DNA of 64,000 nt from Tersicoccus solisilvae (GTDB lineage: Bacteria; Actinomycetota; Actinomycetes; Actinomycetales; Micrococcaceae): contig NZ_BMJI01000013.1 in NCBI RefSeq assembly GCF_014643255.1, positions 1-64,000 of the forward strand, given 5' to 3'. The translations under genes were made by a program, and so were the position numbers. Shown here in pieces: positions 47,082 to 53,891 of the stretch. The notes under the pieces are model-generated. The model had not been told where the DNA came from, made no database searches, and worked only from the letters and a program-made list of their open reading frames with translations. How positions within the stretch are numbered: the first letter of the stretch is position 1; each line of letters starts with the position of its first letter.

Positions 47082-47444
47082 TCAGCCGAGCGCGAGAACG
47101 AGCCCGGCGGCGACGAGGACAGCGGCAGTGGCCCCGTGAATGCCGAGCGCGGTGGAGAGCGTCCCGTGGTTGGCCCGGACGATGATCGCATCGCCGATCG
47201 GCGTGATCGCCGCCGCCACCATCACCCAACCCAACGCCTGCCGACCGGCGACGATCAGCACCACGACGAGCACGATGCCGGAGGCGATGTCGCGGACGCC
47301 CTTGATGCTGGTGAGGGCGCGGAAGCTGTCCGCCGGAACCCCGTAACCCGCCACGGCGACGCGAGGTGCGACGATGAAGCGGGCGCCGATGAGCACGATG
47401 AGGACGCAGACCAGGAGTGCGACGACGAGTGCGGCGATGACCAA
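47082..47444 (-). CDS. DUF4267-like small membrane protein
   Basis: The 120-residue protein has four hydrophobic helices, with GARFIVAPRVAVAGYGVPA and KGVRDIASGIVLVVVLIVAGRQALGW, the DUF4267 pattern. No function is known. The start is a TTG with GAAGGGG upstream. It is first in a three-gene operon with SnoaL and tetR, and a 24-bp palindrome lies just before it. Confidence 0.7.
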   Translation of the reverse strand: MVIAALVVALLVCVLIVLIGARFIVAPRVAVAGYGVPADSFRALTSIKGVRDIASGIVLVVVLIVAGRQALGWVMVAAAITPIGDAIIVRANHGTLSTALGIHGATAAVLVAAGLVLALG

Positions 47445-47463
47445 GGGACGCCCCTTCTTCAGA

Positions 47464-47487
47464 TAGCAACGTTATATAACGATGCTA
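47464..47487. promoter_or_regulatory. 24-bp palindrome, probable TetR operator
   Basis: CGTTATATAACG (47470-47481) is a perfect palindrome. Skipping one A-A mismatch it extends with TAGCA on the left and TGCTA on the right, giving 22 of 24 symmetrical positions. It lies 20 bases before the DUF4267 start and is A/T-rich at the centre, so it may also contain the -10 of the operon. Confidence 0.75.
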
Positions 47488-47546
47488 GCCAAACCGCACG
47501 GCTCGTCAAGGGATCTCGTGCCGAAGCGCGGGATTCCGTCCGTCCG

Positions 47547-47861
47547 TCAGGACTTCACGAGCCGCGCGATGGCGTCGGACGCTTCCTTGATCTTCTGCTC
47601 CGCCTCCGAGCCGCCGGCCTTCGCCGCGTCGACGACGCAGTGCTTGAGGTGGTCGTCCAGCAGGCCGAGCGCCACGTTCTCCAGGGCGCTGGTGAGCGCG
47701 CTGATCTGGGTGAGGATGTCGATGCAGTACGTGTCCTGGTCGATCATCCGGTGGATGCCGCGCGCCTGGCCCTCGATGCGCTTGAGCCGCGCCAGGTACC
47801 GGTCCTTGTCGCTGATGTACCCGTGGACGGGGCTCGACGGAGTCTCGGGGGTGGTGGCCAT
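47547..47861 (-). CDS. csoR: Copper-sensing transcriptional repressor CsoR
   Basis: The 104-residue helical repressor has the Cu(I) ligands Cys46, His71 and Cys75, the same spacing (25 and 4 residues) as Cys36-His61-Cys65 of Mycobacterium tuberculosis CsoR, plus RLKRIEGQARGIHRMI. It releases DNA when copper binds. It lies 19 bp downstream of the copper ATPase, with an operator of the CsoR type before that gene, so the pair forms a feedback loop. Confidence 0.94.
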   Translation of the reverse strand: MATTPETPSSPVHGYISDKDRYLARLKRIEGQARGIHRMIDQDTYCIDILTQISALTSALENVALGLLDDHLKHCVVDAAKAGGSEAEQKIKEASDAIARLVKS

Positions 47862-47880
47862 GGTGGTGGCTTCCTTCCTC

Positions 47881-50040
47881 TCAGCTGCTGTCGGTCGTGC
47901 GGTGGTCGAGGAACGCGCCGGCGCTGCTGGCCGGTCTGAGGTCCAGGCGGCGCAGCAGCTGGGCGTTGAGCGCCACGACGACGGTGGAGATCGACATCAG
48001 GATCGCACCGACGCTCATCGGCAGCACGAACCCGATGGGGGCGAGGACCCCGGCGGCCAGCGGCACGGAGATCAGATTGTATCCGGCGGCCCACCACAGG
48101 TTCTGCTTCATCTTCTGGTACGCGGCACGCGACAGCACGATCACCGAGAGCACCGACCGCGGGTCGGAGGAGGCGAGGATGACGCCCGCCGAGGCGATGG
48201 CGACGTCCGTGCCGGCGCCGATCGCGATGCCGACGTCGGCGGCCGCGAGCGCGGGCGCGTCGTTCACGCCGTCGCCGACCATCGCCACCCGCCGGCCCTC
48301 CCGCTGCAGCTCCGCCACGGTCTCGGCCTTGTCCTCGGGCCGGACTCCGGCGTACACGCGGTCGATGCCGAGCTCGCGGGCGACGGTGTCCGCCACGGCC
48401 CGCGCGTCGCCGGTCACCATGACGACCTGCACCCCGGCGGCGTGCAGCGCGTCCACGGCGTCGCGGGACTCGGGCCGCACCTCGTCGGCCAGCCGGAGCG
48501 CCCCGGCCACCCGACCGCCGACGACGACGTGCAGGACGATCGCGCCCTCGTCGTGCCAGCGGCCCGCGGTGGTCAGTTCGTCGAGGCCGTGCTGCTCGAG
48601 CAGGCGCGGGCCGCCGACCTCGACGACGTCGCCGTCCACGGTGGCCCGCACGCCGACGGCGGGGGAGGAGGTGAAACCGTCCGCCGGCGGGACGTCGATC
48701 CCCCGGTCCTCCGCGGCCCGGACGATCGCCTTCGCCAGCGGGTGCTCGCTCGCCCGTTCGGCCGCGGCGGCGACTGCGAGCACGTCGTCCTGGGACCGGC
48801 TCCCGTCCGCGGTCGCGACGGCCGTGACCGTCGGCTCGCCCCGGGTCAGGGTGCCGGTCTTGTCCACGAGCACCGTGTCCACGGTGCGCATCGACTCCAG
48901 GGCCAGCCGGTCGGTGACGAGCACCCCGCCGCGTGCGGCGCGCTCGGTCGCGATCGCCACCACCAGGGGGATGGCCAGGCCGAGGGCGTGGGGGCAGGCG
49001 ATGACGAGGACGGTGATGGTGCGCACGACGGCGTCGTCGGGCAGGCCGACCGCGCTCCAGACCAGCGCGGTGATCACCGCGGAACCGAGGGCGAACCAGA
49101 ACAGCCAGGCCGCCGCCGTGTCGGCGATCCGCTGGGCCCGTGAGGTGGAGCTCTGCGCGTCCGCGACCAGCCTGCGGATGCCGGCCAGCGCGGTGTCGTC
49201 GCCGGTGGCGGTCACCTCGACGCGCAGCCCGGAATCGGTGGCCACGGTGCCGGCGACGACGCGGTCCCCGGTGCCCCGGTCCACCGGCGTCGACTCCCCG
49301 GTGACCATCGACTCGTCCATGCTGGCGGCCCCGTCGAGGATCCGCCCGTCGGCCGGTACCGCGGCGCCGGGCCGCACGAGCACGACGTCGCCGACCACCA
49401 GGTCCGCCGGGGCCACCGGCACGACGTCGTCCCCGTCGATCCGCTCGGCGGTGTCCGGCAGCAGCGCGGCGAGGGAGTCGAGGGCGGACGTGGTCAGCGC
49501 CAGCGAGCGCATCTCGATCCAGTGCCCGAGCAGCATGATGACGACCAGCAGGGCGAGTTCCCACCAGAAGTTCAGCTGCGCGTCGAGCAGGCGCAGGCTC
49601 GCGCCCCACGAGGCGAGGAAGGCGACCGTGATGGCGAGGGCGATCAGCAGCATCATCCCGGGCCTACGAGACCGGAGTTCCGCGACGCCGCCGGTGAGGA
49701 ACGGCCGGCCGCCCCCGGCGTAGAGCACGGTGCCGAGGACGGGGGAGACCCAGCGCACCCACGCGGCGTCGGGCAGGTGGTAGCCGAGCAGGTGGGCGAA
49801 CATGTCGTTGCACGCGACCACCGGGACGGCGATCACGAGCATGATCCAGAACAGGCGGCGGAATTGGGCGACGTGATCGCCGTGGCCGCCGTGGCCGCCG
49901 TGGCCGCCGTGATGACCCGGATGTCCGTGGTCCGGATGGTCGCCGTGCCCGGCATGGTCGTGGCGGGAGGGGGTGCCGTCCGGAGCGGTCATCGGGTGGG
50001 CGTCGTCGAGGGCGGGGGTGGCGTGCGGATCTCGTGCCAT
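47881..50040 (-). CDS. Copper-transporting P1B-type ATPase, CopB-like
   Basis: The 719-residue pump has a His/Asp/Gly-rich N-terminus (about residues 28-60, repeated GHGGHGGHG) in place of a CXXC heavy-metal domain. The membrane metal-site motif is CPH (349-351), the CopB/P1B-3 type, with phosphorylation at Asp393 in DKTGTLT and GDGVNDAPAL near the C-terminus. It would export copper from the cytoplasm. TACAGT 7 bases before the ATG overlaps the CsoR operator. Confidence 0.93.
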   Translation of the reverse strand: MARDPHATPALDDAHPMTAPDGTPSRHDHAGHGDHPDHGHPGHHGGHGGHGGHGDHVAQFRRLFWIMLVIAVPVVACNDMFAHLLGYHLPDAAWVRWVSPVLGTVLYAGGGRPFLTGGVAELRSRRPGMMLLIALAITVAFLASWGASLRLLDAQLNFWWELALLVVIMLLGHWIEMRSLALTTSALDSLAALLPDTAERIDGDDVVPVAPADLVVGDVVLVRPGAAVPADGRILDGAASMDESMVTGESTPVDRGTGDRVVAGTVATDSGLRVEVTATGDDTALAGIRRLVADAQSSTSRAQRIADTAAAWLFWFALGSAVITALVWSAVGLPDDAVVRTITVLVIACPHALGLAIPLVVAIATERAARGGVLVTDRLALESMRTVDTVLVDKTGTLTRGEPTVTAVATADGSRSQDDVLAVAAAAERASEHPLAKAIVRAAEDRGIDVPPADGFTSSPAVGVRATVDGDVVEVGGPRLLEQHGLDELTTAGRWHDEGAIVLHVVVGGRVAGALRLADEVRPESRDAVDALHAAGVQVVMVTGDARAVADTVARELGIDRVYAGVRPEDKAETVAELQREGRRVAMVGDGVNDAPALAAADVGIAIGAGTDVAIASAGVILASSDPRSVLSVIVLSRAAYQKMKQNLWWAAGYNLISVPLAAGVLAPIGFVLPMSVGAILMSISTVVVALNAQLLRRLDLRPASSAGAFLDHRTTDSS

Positions 50041-50047
50041 GACCCAT

Positions 50048-50069
50048 ACTGTATACCCCTAGGGGGTAT
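50048..50069. promoter_or_regulatory. CsoR operator overlapping the copB promoter
   Basis: ATACCCCTAGGGGGTAT (50053-50069) is a G/C-tract palindrome of the CsoR type (TACCCC...GGGGTA). On the - strand its end runs into TACAGT (50053-50048), the probable -10, 7 bases before the ATG. Repressor binding would block the promoter directly. Confidence 0.8.
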
Positions 50070-50109
50070 TAGCGAAGGGTGGCAACCCGGCGTCAGGAAG
50101 GATGGCCTC

Positions 50110-51192
50110 ATGTCCGCCTCAGCCGTGTCCCTCGATCGTTCCGCCTGGGCCTCCGCCTTCGCCCGGGTGGTGATCGGCAACCTCCAGCGGGAGTACCCGT
50201 ACGTCGCGCACCACGCGACAGCCGGTCCCGACGACCGGGCGCTGCCGGTTGACCTGCACCCCGCGTTCGCGACGTCGTACGACTGGCACTCCTCGGTGCA
50301 CATGCACTGGCTGGCGGCGCGGCTGCTCGCGTATGCGGCGACCGCGCCGGACGCGCACGGCATCGGCCTCGAGGAGGGCCTGAAGGCCCGACTCACCGAC
50401 CTCCTGTCGGCCCATTTGACCGGCCCCCACGTGCAGCGGGAGGCCGAGTACCTGACGGCGGCGCCGGACTGGGAACGGCCCTACGGATGGGCCTGGGCGT
50501 TCCGGCTCGCGGCCGAGGTCTCGACGTCCGAGGTGCCGGCCGTCCGGGCGCTGGCGCCGGGGTTCGCCCCGTTCCTCGACGTGCTCGAGGACGTGACCGC
50601 CCGGTGGCTGGCGAATGCGGCCTACCCCGTGCGCCACGGCGTGCACGGGAACTCGGCGTTCGGGCTGATGCTCACCCTCGACGCCGCCCGCGTGCTCGGC
50701 CGGACCGACCTCGCCGACACGGCGTCGCGCACGGCACGGGCGTGGTTCGGCGCGGACGCGGGCTGGCCGTTCGCCTGGGAGCGCAGCGGGCACGACTTCC
50801 TGTCCGCGGGGCTGGCCGAGGCCGACCTGATGCGGGCCGTGCTGCCGCCGGCCGAGTTCGCCGGCTGGGCGGAGGACTTCTTCTCGGCGCTCCGGCCGGG
50901 CGACGACGTGCTCGCGCCGGCCGTCGTGCGCGACGAGAACGACCCCCAGCAGGTGCACCTGTTCGGCCTGGATCTCTCCCGTGCCGGGGCCGCGCGCCGC
51001 ATCGTCGACGCGCTTCGAAGCGCGGGTGCGGCCGGAGGCCCCGTCGACCTGCTCGAACCCGCAGTCGACCCGCTGCTCGCGGCCGGCCTCGCCGCGAGCG
51101 TCGGCGAGGAGTACTACTCCACGCACTGGCTCGCCTCGTTCGCGTGGGACGCCATGGAGGCCCGGGAGCACGCCGCCCGCACCGCCGGCTGA
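50110..51192 (+). CDS. DUF2891 family protein
   Basis: The 360-residue protein shows the DUF2891 pattern: YDWHSSVHMHWLAARLL, EAEYLTAAPDWERPYGWAWAFRLA, VRHGVHGNSAFGLMLTLDAAR, WERSGHDFLSAGLAEADLMRAVLP and EYYSTHWLASFAWDAM. The regular helices suggest an alpha/alpha-barrel like those of glycan-processing enzymes, but no activity is established. AGGAAGG precedes the ATG. It is divergent from copB with 69 bp between. Confidence 0.85.
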   Translation: MSASAVSLDRSAWASAFARVVIGNLQREYPYVAHHATAGPDDRALPVDLHPAFATSYDWHSSVHMHWLAARLLAYAATAPDAHGIGLEEGLKARLTDLLSAHLTGPHVQREAEYLTAAPDWERPYGWAWAFRLAAEVSTSEVPAVRALAPGFAPFLDVLEDVTARWLANAAYPVRHGVHGNSAFGLMLTLDAARVLGRTDLADTASRTARAWFGADAGWPFAWERSGHDFLSAGLAEADLMRAVLPPAEFAGWAEDFFSALRPGDDVLAPAVVRDENDPQQVHLFGLDLSRAGAARRIVDALRSAGAAGGPVDLLEPAVDPLLAAGLAASVGEEYYSTHWLASFAWDAMEAREHAARTAG

Positions 51193-51203
51193 CGCGAGGA
51201 CGG

Positions 51204-51551
51204 TCAGGACATGCCGGCGACGTTCACGAGGACGACGAACGTCGCCGTACCGAGGCCGACGCTGAGCAGCGTGCGCCGCCCGAAGGCCAGGTGCACGACG
51301 ACGGTGACGACCGCGGCGATCGCCCCGGAGAGCAGGGAGGGAAGGTCGTGACCGGCGGAGGAGCGGAACGTGGCCGCGGCGAGGATGGCCAGGATGCCCA
51401 CCGGCATCCACACGGACATCGTCCGGACGAACCGGGACGCGCGCAGGGGCCGGAGCAGCGCGAACGGCAGCGCCCGCAGGGAGAAGGTGACGACGAAGAT
51501 GATCGCCAGCACCCCGGCGACGTACCAGGGATCGACCGACCCGCCGATCAC
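51204..51551 (-). CDS. azlD: AzlD family branched-chain amino acid exporter subunit
   Basis: The 115-residue protein has four hydrophobic segments (WYVAGVLAIIFVVTFSLRALPFALL; VWMPVGILAILAAATF; SGAIAAVVTVVVHLAF; LLSVGLGTATFVVLV), the AzlD pattern. It acts with AzlC in export of branched-chain amino acids. Its GTG start overlaps the azlC stop by four bases. Confidence 0.88.
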   Translation of the reverse strand: MIGGSVDPWYVAGVLAIIFVVTFSLRALPFALLRPLRASRFVRTMSVWMPVGILAILAAATFRSSAGHDLPSLLSGAIAAVVTVVVHLAFGRRTLLSVGLGTATFVVLVNVAGMS

Positions 51552-52261
51552 GCTGCCGCCTCTCGGGTCCGAGTCAGTGCCCAGCGGGCCACGAGCAGCA
51601 CGACGAAGCCGATCAGCCCGGCGAACAGCGCCGAGTCCGGTACCAGCACGATCGCGGCGGAGAAGCTGAGGCCGGCCAGCAGCAGGGAGGGCAGTTCCTT
51701 CCGGCTGCGGCAGGCGTCCAGGGTGAGCGTGATGAAGAGGGCGCAGAGGGCGAACTCGAGGCCCTGGATCCGGAACGGGATCAGCTGCGCGAGCGCGACG
51801 CCGGTCAGGCCGCCGCCCACCCAGTACGACTGGAACGCGAGCTGCATCGCGAGCAGCCGCCACGACGTCCACGCGCGCGGCCGGCCCGCGGTCACCGCGA
51901 ACGCCTCGTCGATCAGCGCGTACATGGAGTAGAACCGCGCCACGGGGTTGCGCACCACGTGCAGGGGGAACGTGAAGGCGTAGAAGACGTGCCGGAAGTT
52001 GACCAGGAAGGTGGTCAACGCGATGGTCGCCAGCGGGGTGGCCACCGTGATCATGCTGATCATCAGCAGCTCGAGGGACCCCGCGAAGCCGAAGATCGAC
52101 AGGGCCGGCGCGATCCACCACGGCAGACCCGCCTGGATCACGAGCAGGCCGAACGCGATGCCGATCGGGTACATGCCCAGCCCCGCGGCGAGGGAGTCCC
52201 GCGCGCCCGCGGCCACCTGCTGGCGCCGGGTCTGCGGGGGCGCCGCCACGATCGTCTCCAC
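51548..52261 (-). CDS. azlC: AzlC family branched-chain amino acid exporter subunit
   Basis: The 237-residue protein has AzlC signatures: GARDSLAAGLGMYPIGIAFGLLVIQAGL, IFGFAGSLELLMI, NFRHVFYAF and ALIDEAFAV, and about seven membrane helices. It forms the larger subunit of the AzlCD exporter. The start is a GTG 80 bp from a divergent Lrp-type regulator, a usual pairing for amino-acid exporters. Confidence 0.92.
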   Translation of the reverse strand: METIVAAPPQTRRQQVAAGARDSLAAGLGMYPIGIAFGLLVIQAGLPWWIAPALSIFGFAGSLELLMISMITVATPLATIALTTFLVNFRHVFYAFTFPLHVVRNPVARFYSMYALIDEAFAVTAGRPRAWTSWRLLAMQLAFQSYWVGGGLTGVALAQLIPFRIQGLEFALCALFITLTLDACRSRKELPSLLLAGLSFSAAIVLVPDSALFAGLIGFVVLLVARWALTRTREAAA

Positions 52262-52289
52262 CTCACCATGTTCTCAGGATCGGCGAGCC

Positions 52290-52304
52290 ATCCGGTTGCC
52301 GGAT
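52290..52304. promoter_or_regulatory. Palindrome between azlC and lrp, candidate Lrp operator 1
   Basis: ATCCGGTTGCCGGAT has 6-bp perfect arms around a TTG centre, about 30 bases before the azlC start. The 15-bp symmetrical shape suits an Lrp/AsnC dimer. Confidence 0.55.
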
Positions 52305-52322
52305 CATTCGTTCAGACCGCGA

Positions 52323-52335
52323 ATCGTGCAACGAT
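52323..52335. promoter_or_regulatory. Palindrome next to the lrp start, candidate Lrp operator 2
   Basis: ATCGTGCAACGAT is a perfect 5-bp-arm palindrome ending 5 bases before the regulator ATG. Together with the site at 52290 it would allow autoregulation and control of azlCD. Confidence 0.55.
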
Positions 52336-52340
52336 ATGGC

Positions 52341-52790
52341 ATGGATCGCACCGATCGCGCCATCATCGACATTTTGCGCTCCGATGGGCGCATCTCGAAC
52401 GTCGCCCTCGCCGACCGGGTCGGCCTGACGCCGGGGCCGTGTCTGCGCCGGGTGCAGCGGCTGGAGGAGGACGGCGTGATCCTCGGCTACCGCGCGGACA
52501 TCGACCCGGCGGCGGTCGACGAGGGCTTCGAGGTGATCCTCGACGTCGCCCTCCACCAGTTCGACCTGGCGACCGTCGACCACTTCGAACAGACCGTCGA
52601 GCGGATGCACGAGGTTCTCGAGCTGTTCCGGCTCTTCGGCTCACCCGACTACTTCCTCCGCGTCGCCGTCGCCGACCTGGCCGCCTACGAGGCGTTCGTC
52701 CGGAACGAGATCATGACCATCGCCGGCATCCAGACGGTGACCTCGCGGTTCCCCATGAAGGTGATCAAGTCGCTGCGCCGGGTACCGTGA
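52341..52790 (+). CDS. Lrp/AsnC family transcriptional regulator
   Basis: The 149-residue protein has an N-terminal helix-turn-helix (DRAIIDILRSDGRISNVALADRVGLTPGPCLRRVQRLEEDGVI) and a C-terminal RAM ligand-binding domain (EVILDVALHQFD... VTSRFPMKVIKSL). It is divergent from azlCD and probably activates the exporter in response to an amino acid. The ATG 52341 matches the family start. Confidence 0.9.
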   Translation: MDRTDRAIIDILRSDGRISNVALADRVGLTPGPCLRRVQRLEEDGVILGYRADIDPAAVDEGFEVILDVALHQFDLATVDHFEQTVERMHEVLELFRLFGSPDYFLRVAVADLAAYEAFVRNEIMTIAGIQTVTSRFPMKVIKSLRRVP

Positions 52791-52918
52791 GCGGCCGCTG
52801 ACGCCGCCGTCGGGCGATCCGTCACCTGGAACATGCCGGCTCGACGCCGGGGGTTCACGTTCGCCCGGCATCGTTGAAGACTGGGACCTCTGTGGGCGAC
52901 CGGTGAGGAGTGACGGAC

Positions 52919-53824
52919 ATGAGCGATCAGCGCGTCGAGGGATTGCGCGAGTACATCGACCAGCTGCGGGACGAGGGGTACTCGGTCCGCGACGGACACA
53001 CCGCCGATCCCGATCTGATCGACCCGGAGGGCAACGCCGTCTCCACCTGGCGCGAAGGCTACCCGTACGAGGAGCGCCTGGATCGCGACGAGTACGAGTT
53101 CGAGAAGTACCTCCTGCAGATCGAGCTGCTCAAGTTCCAGTACTGGCTGGAGGACAACGGCAGGCGCGCCATCATCCTGTTCGAGGGACGGGACGCGGCC
53201 GGCAAGGGGGGCACGATCAAGAGGTTCACCGAGCACCTCAACCCGCGGACGGCGCGCGTCGTCGCCCTCACGAAGCCGACGGAACGCGAGCAGGGTCAGT
53301 GGTACTTCCAGCGGTACGTGCAGCACCTGCCCACCGCCGGCGAGATCGTGATGTTCGACCGGTCCTGGTACAACCGCTCCGGCGTGGAACGCGTCATGGG
53401 CTTCTGCAGCGACGAGGAGTACGAGCAGTTCATGATCCAGGCTCCGCAGTTCGAGCGGATGCTCGTCGAGTCCGGCATCCACGTGACGAAGCTGTGGTTC
53501 TCGGTCTCGCGGACCGAGCAACGGACGAGGTTCGCCATCCGGCAGCTGGACCCGGTGCGCCGCTGGAAGCTCTCGCCGATGGACCTGGCGTCGCTGGACC
53601 GCTGGGAGGACTACACGGTCGCCAAGGAGGAGATGTTCCGCCGGACGGACAAGAACTACGCCGCCTGGATGATCGTCCGGTCCAACGACAAGAAGCGCGC
53701 CCGGCTGAATGCGATGCGGTTCTTCCTGGGACAGTTCGCCTACGACGGGCGGGACGACAAGGTCGTGCGCAAGCCCGACCCGCAGCTGGTGATGCGAGGC
53801 AAGCGGGAGATCGCCGACGAGTGA
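52919..53824 (+). CDS. ppk2: Polyphosphate kinase 2
   Basis: PPK2 phosphorylates nucleotides with polyphosphate or the reverse. The 301-residue protein has Walker A FEGRDAAGKGGTIKR, the lid region TKPTEREQGQWYFQRYVQHLP, and Walker B MFDRSWYNRSGVERVMGF. Class (ADP- or AMP-preferring) is not decided; the single-domain length fits classes I or II. The ATG 52919 has GAGGAG at 52905-52910; a GTG three codons earlier is less well placed. Confidence 0.93.
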   Translation: MSDQRVEGLREYIDQLRDEGYSVRDGHTADPDLIDPEGNAVSTWREGYPYEERLDRDEYEFEKYLLQIELLKFQYWLEDNGRRAIILFEGRDAAGKGGTIKRFTEHLNPRTARVVALTKPTEREQGQWYFQRYVQHLPTAGEIVMFDRSWYNRSGVERVMGFCSDEEYEQFMIQAPQFERMLVESGIHVTKLWFSVSRTEQRTRFAIRQLDPVRRWKLSPMDLASLDRWEDYTVAKEEMFRRTDKNYAAWMIVRSNDKKRARLNAMRFFLGQFAYDGRDDKVVRKPDPQLVMRGKREIADE

Positions 53825-53891
53825 CCCGGCGATGTCCCCAGGGCCCGATGACGTCTTGGGTTCCGTCGGTGGCACCTGAGATTCTGAGGGC

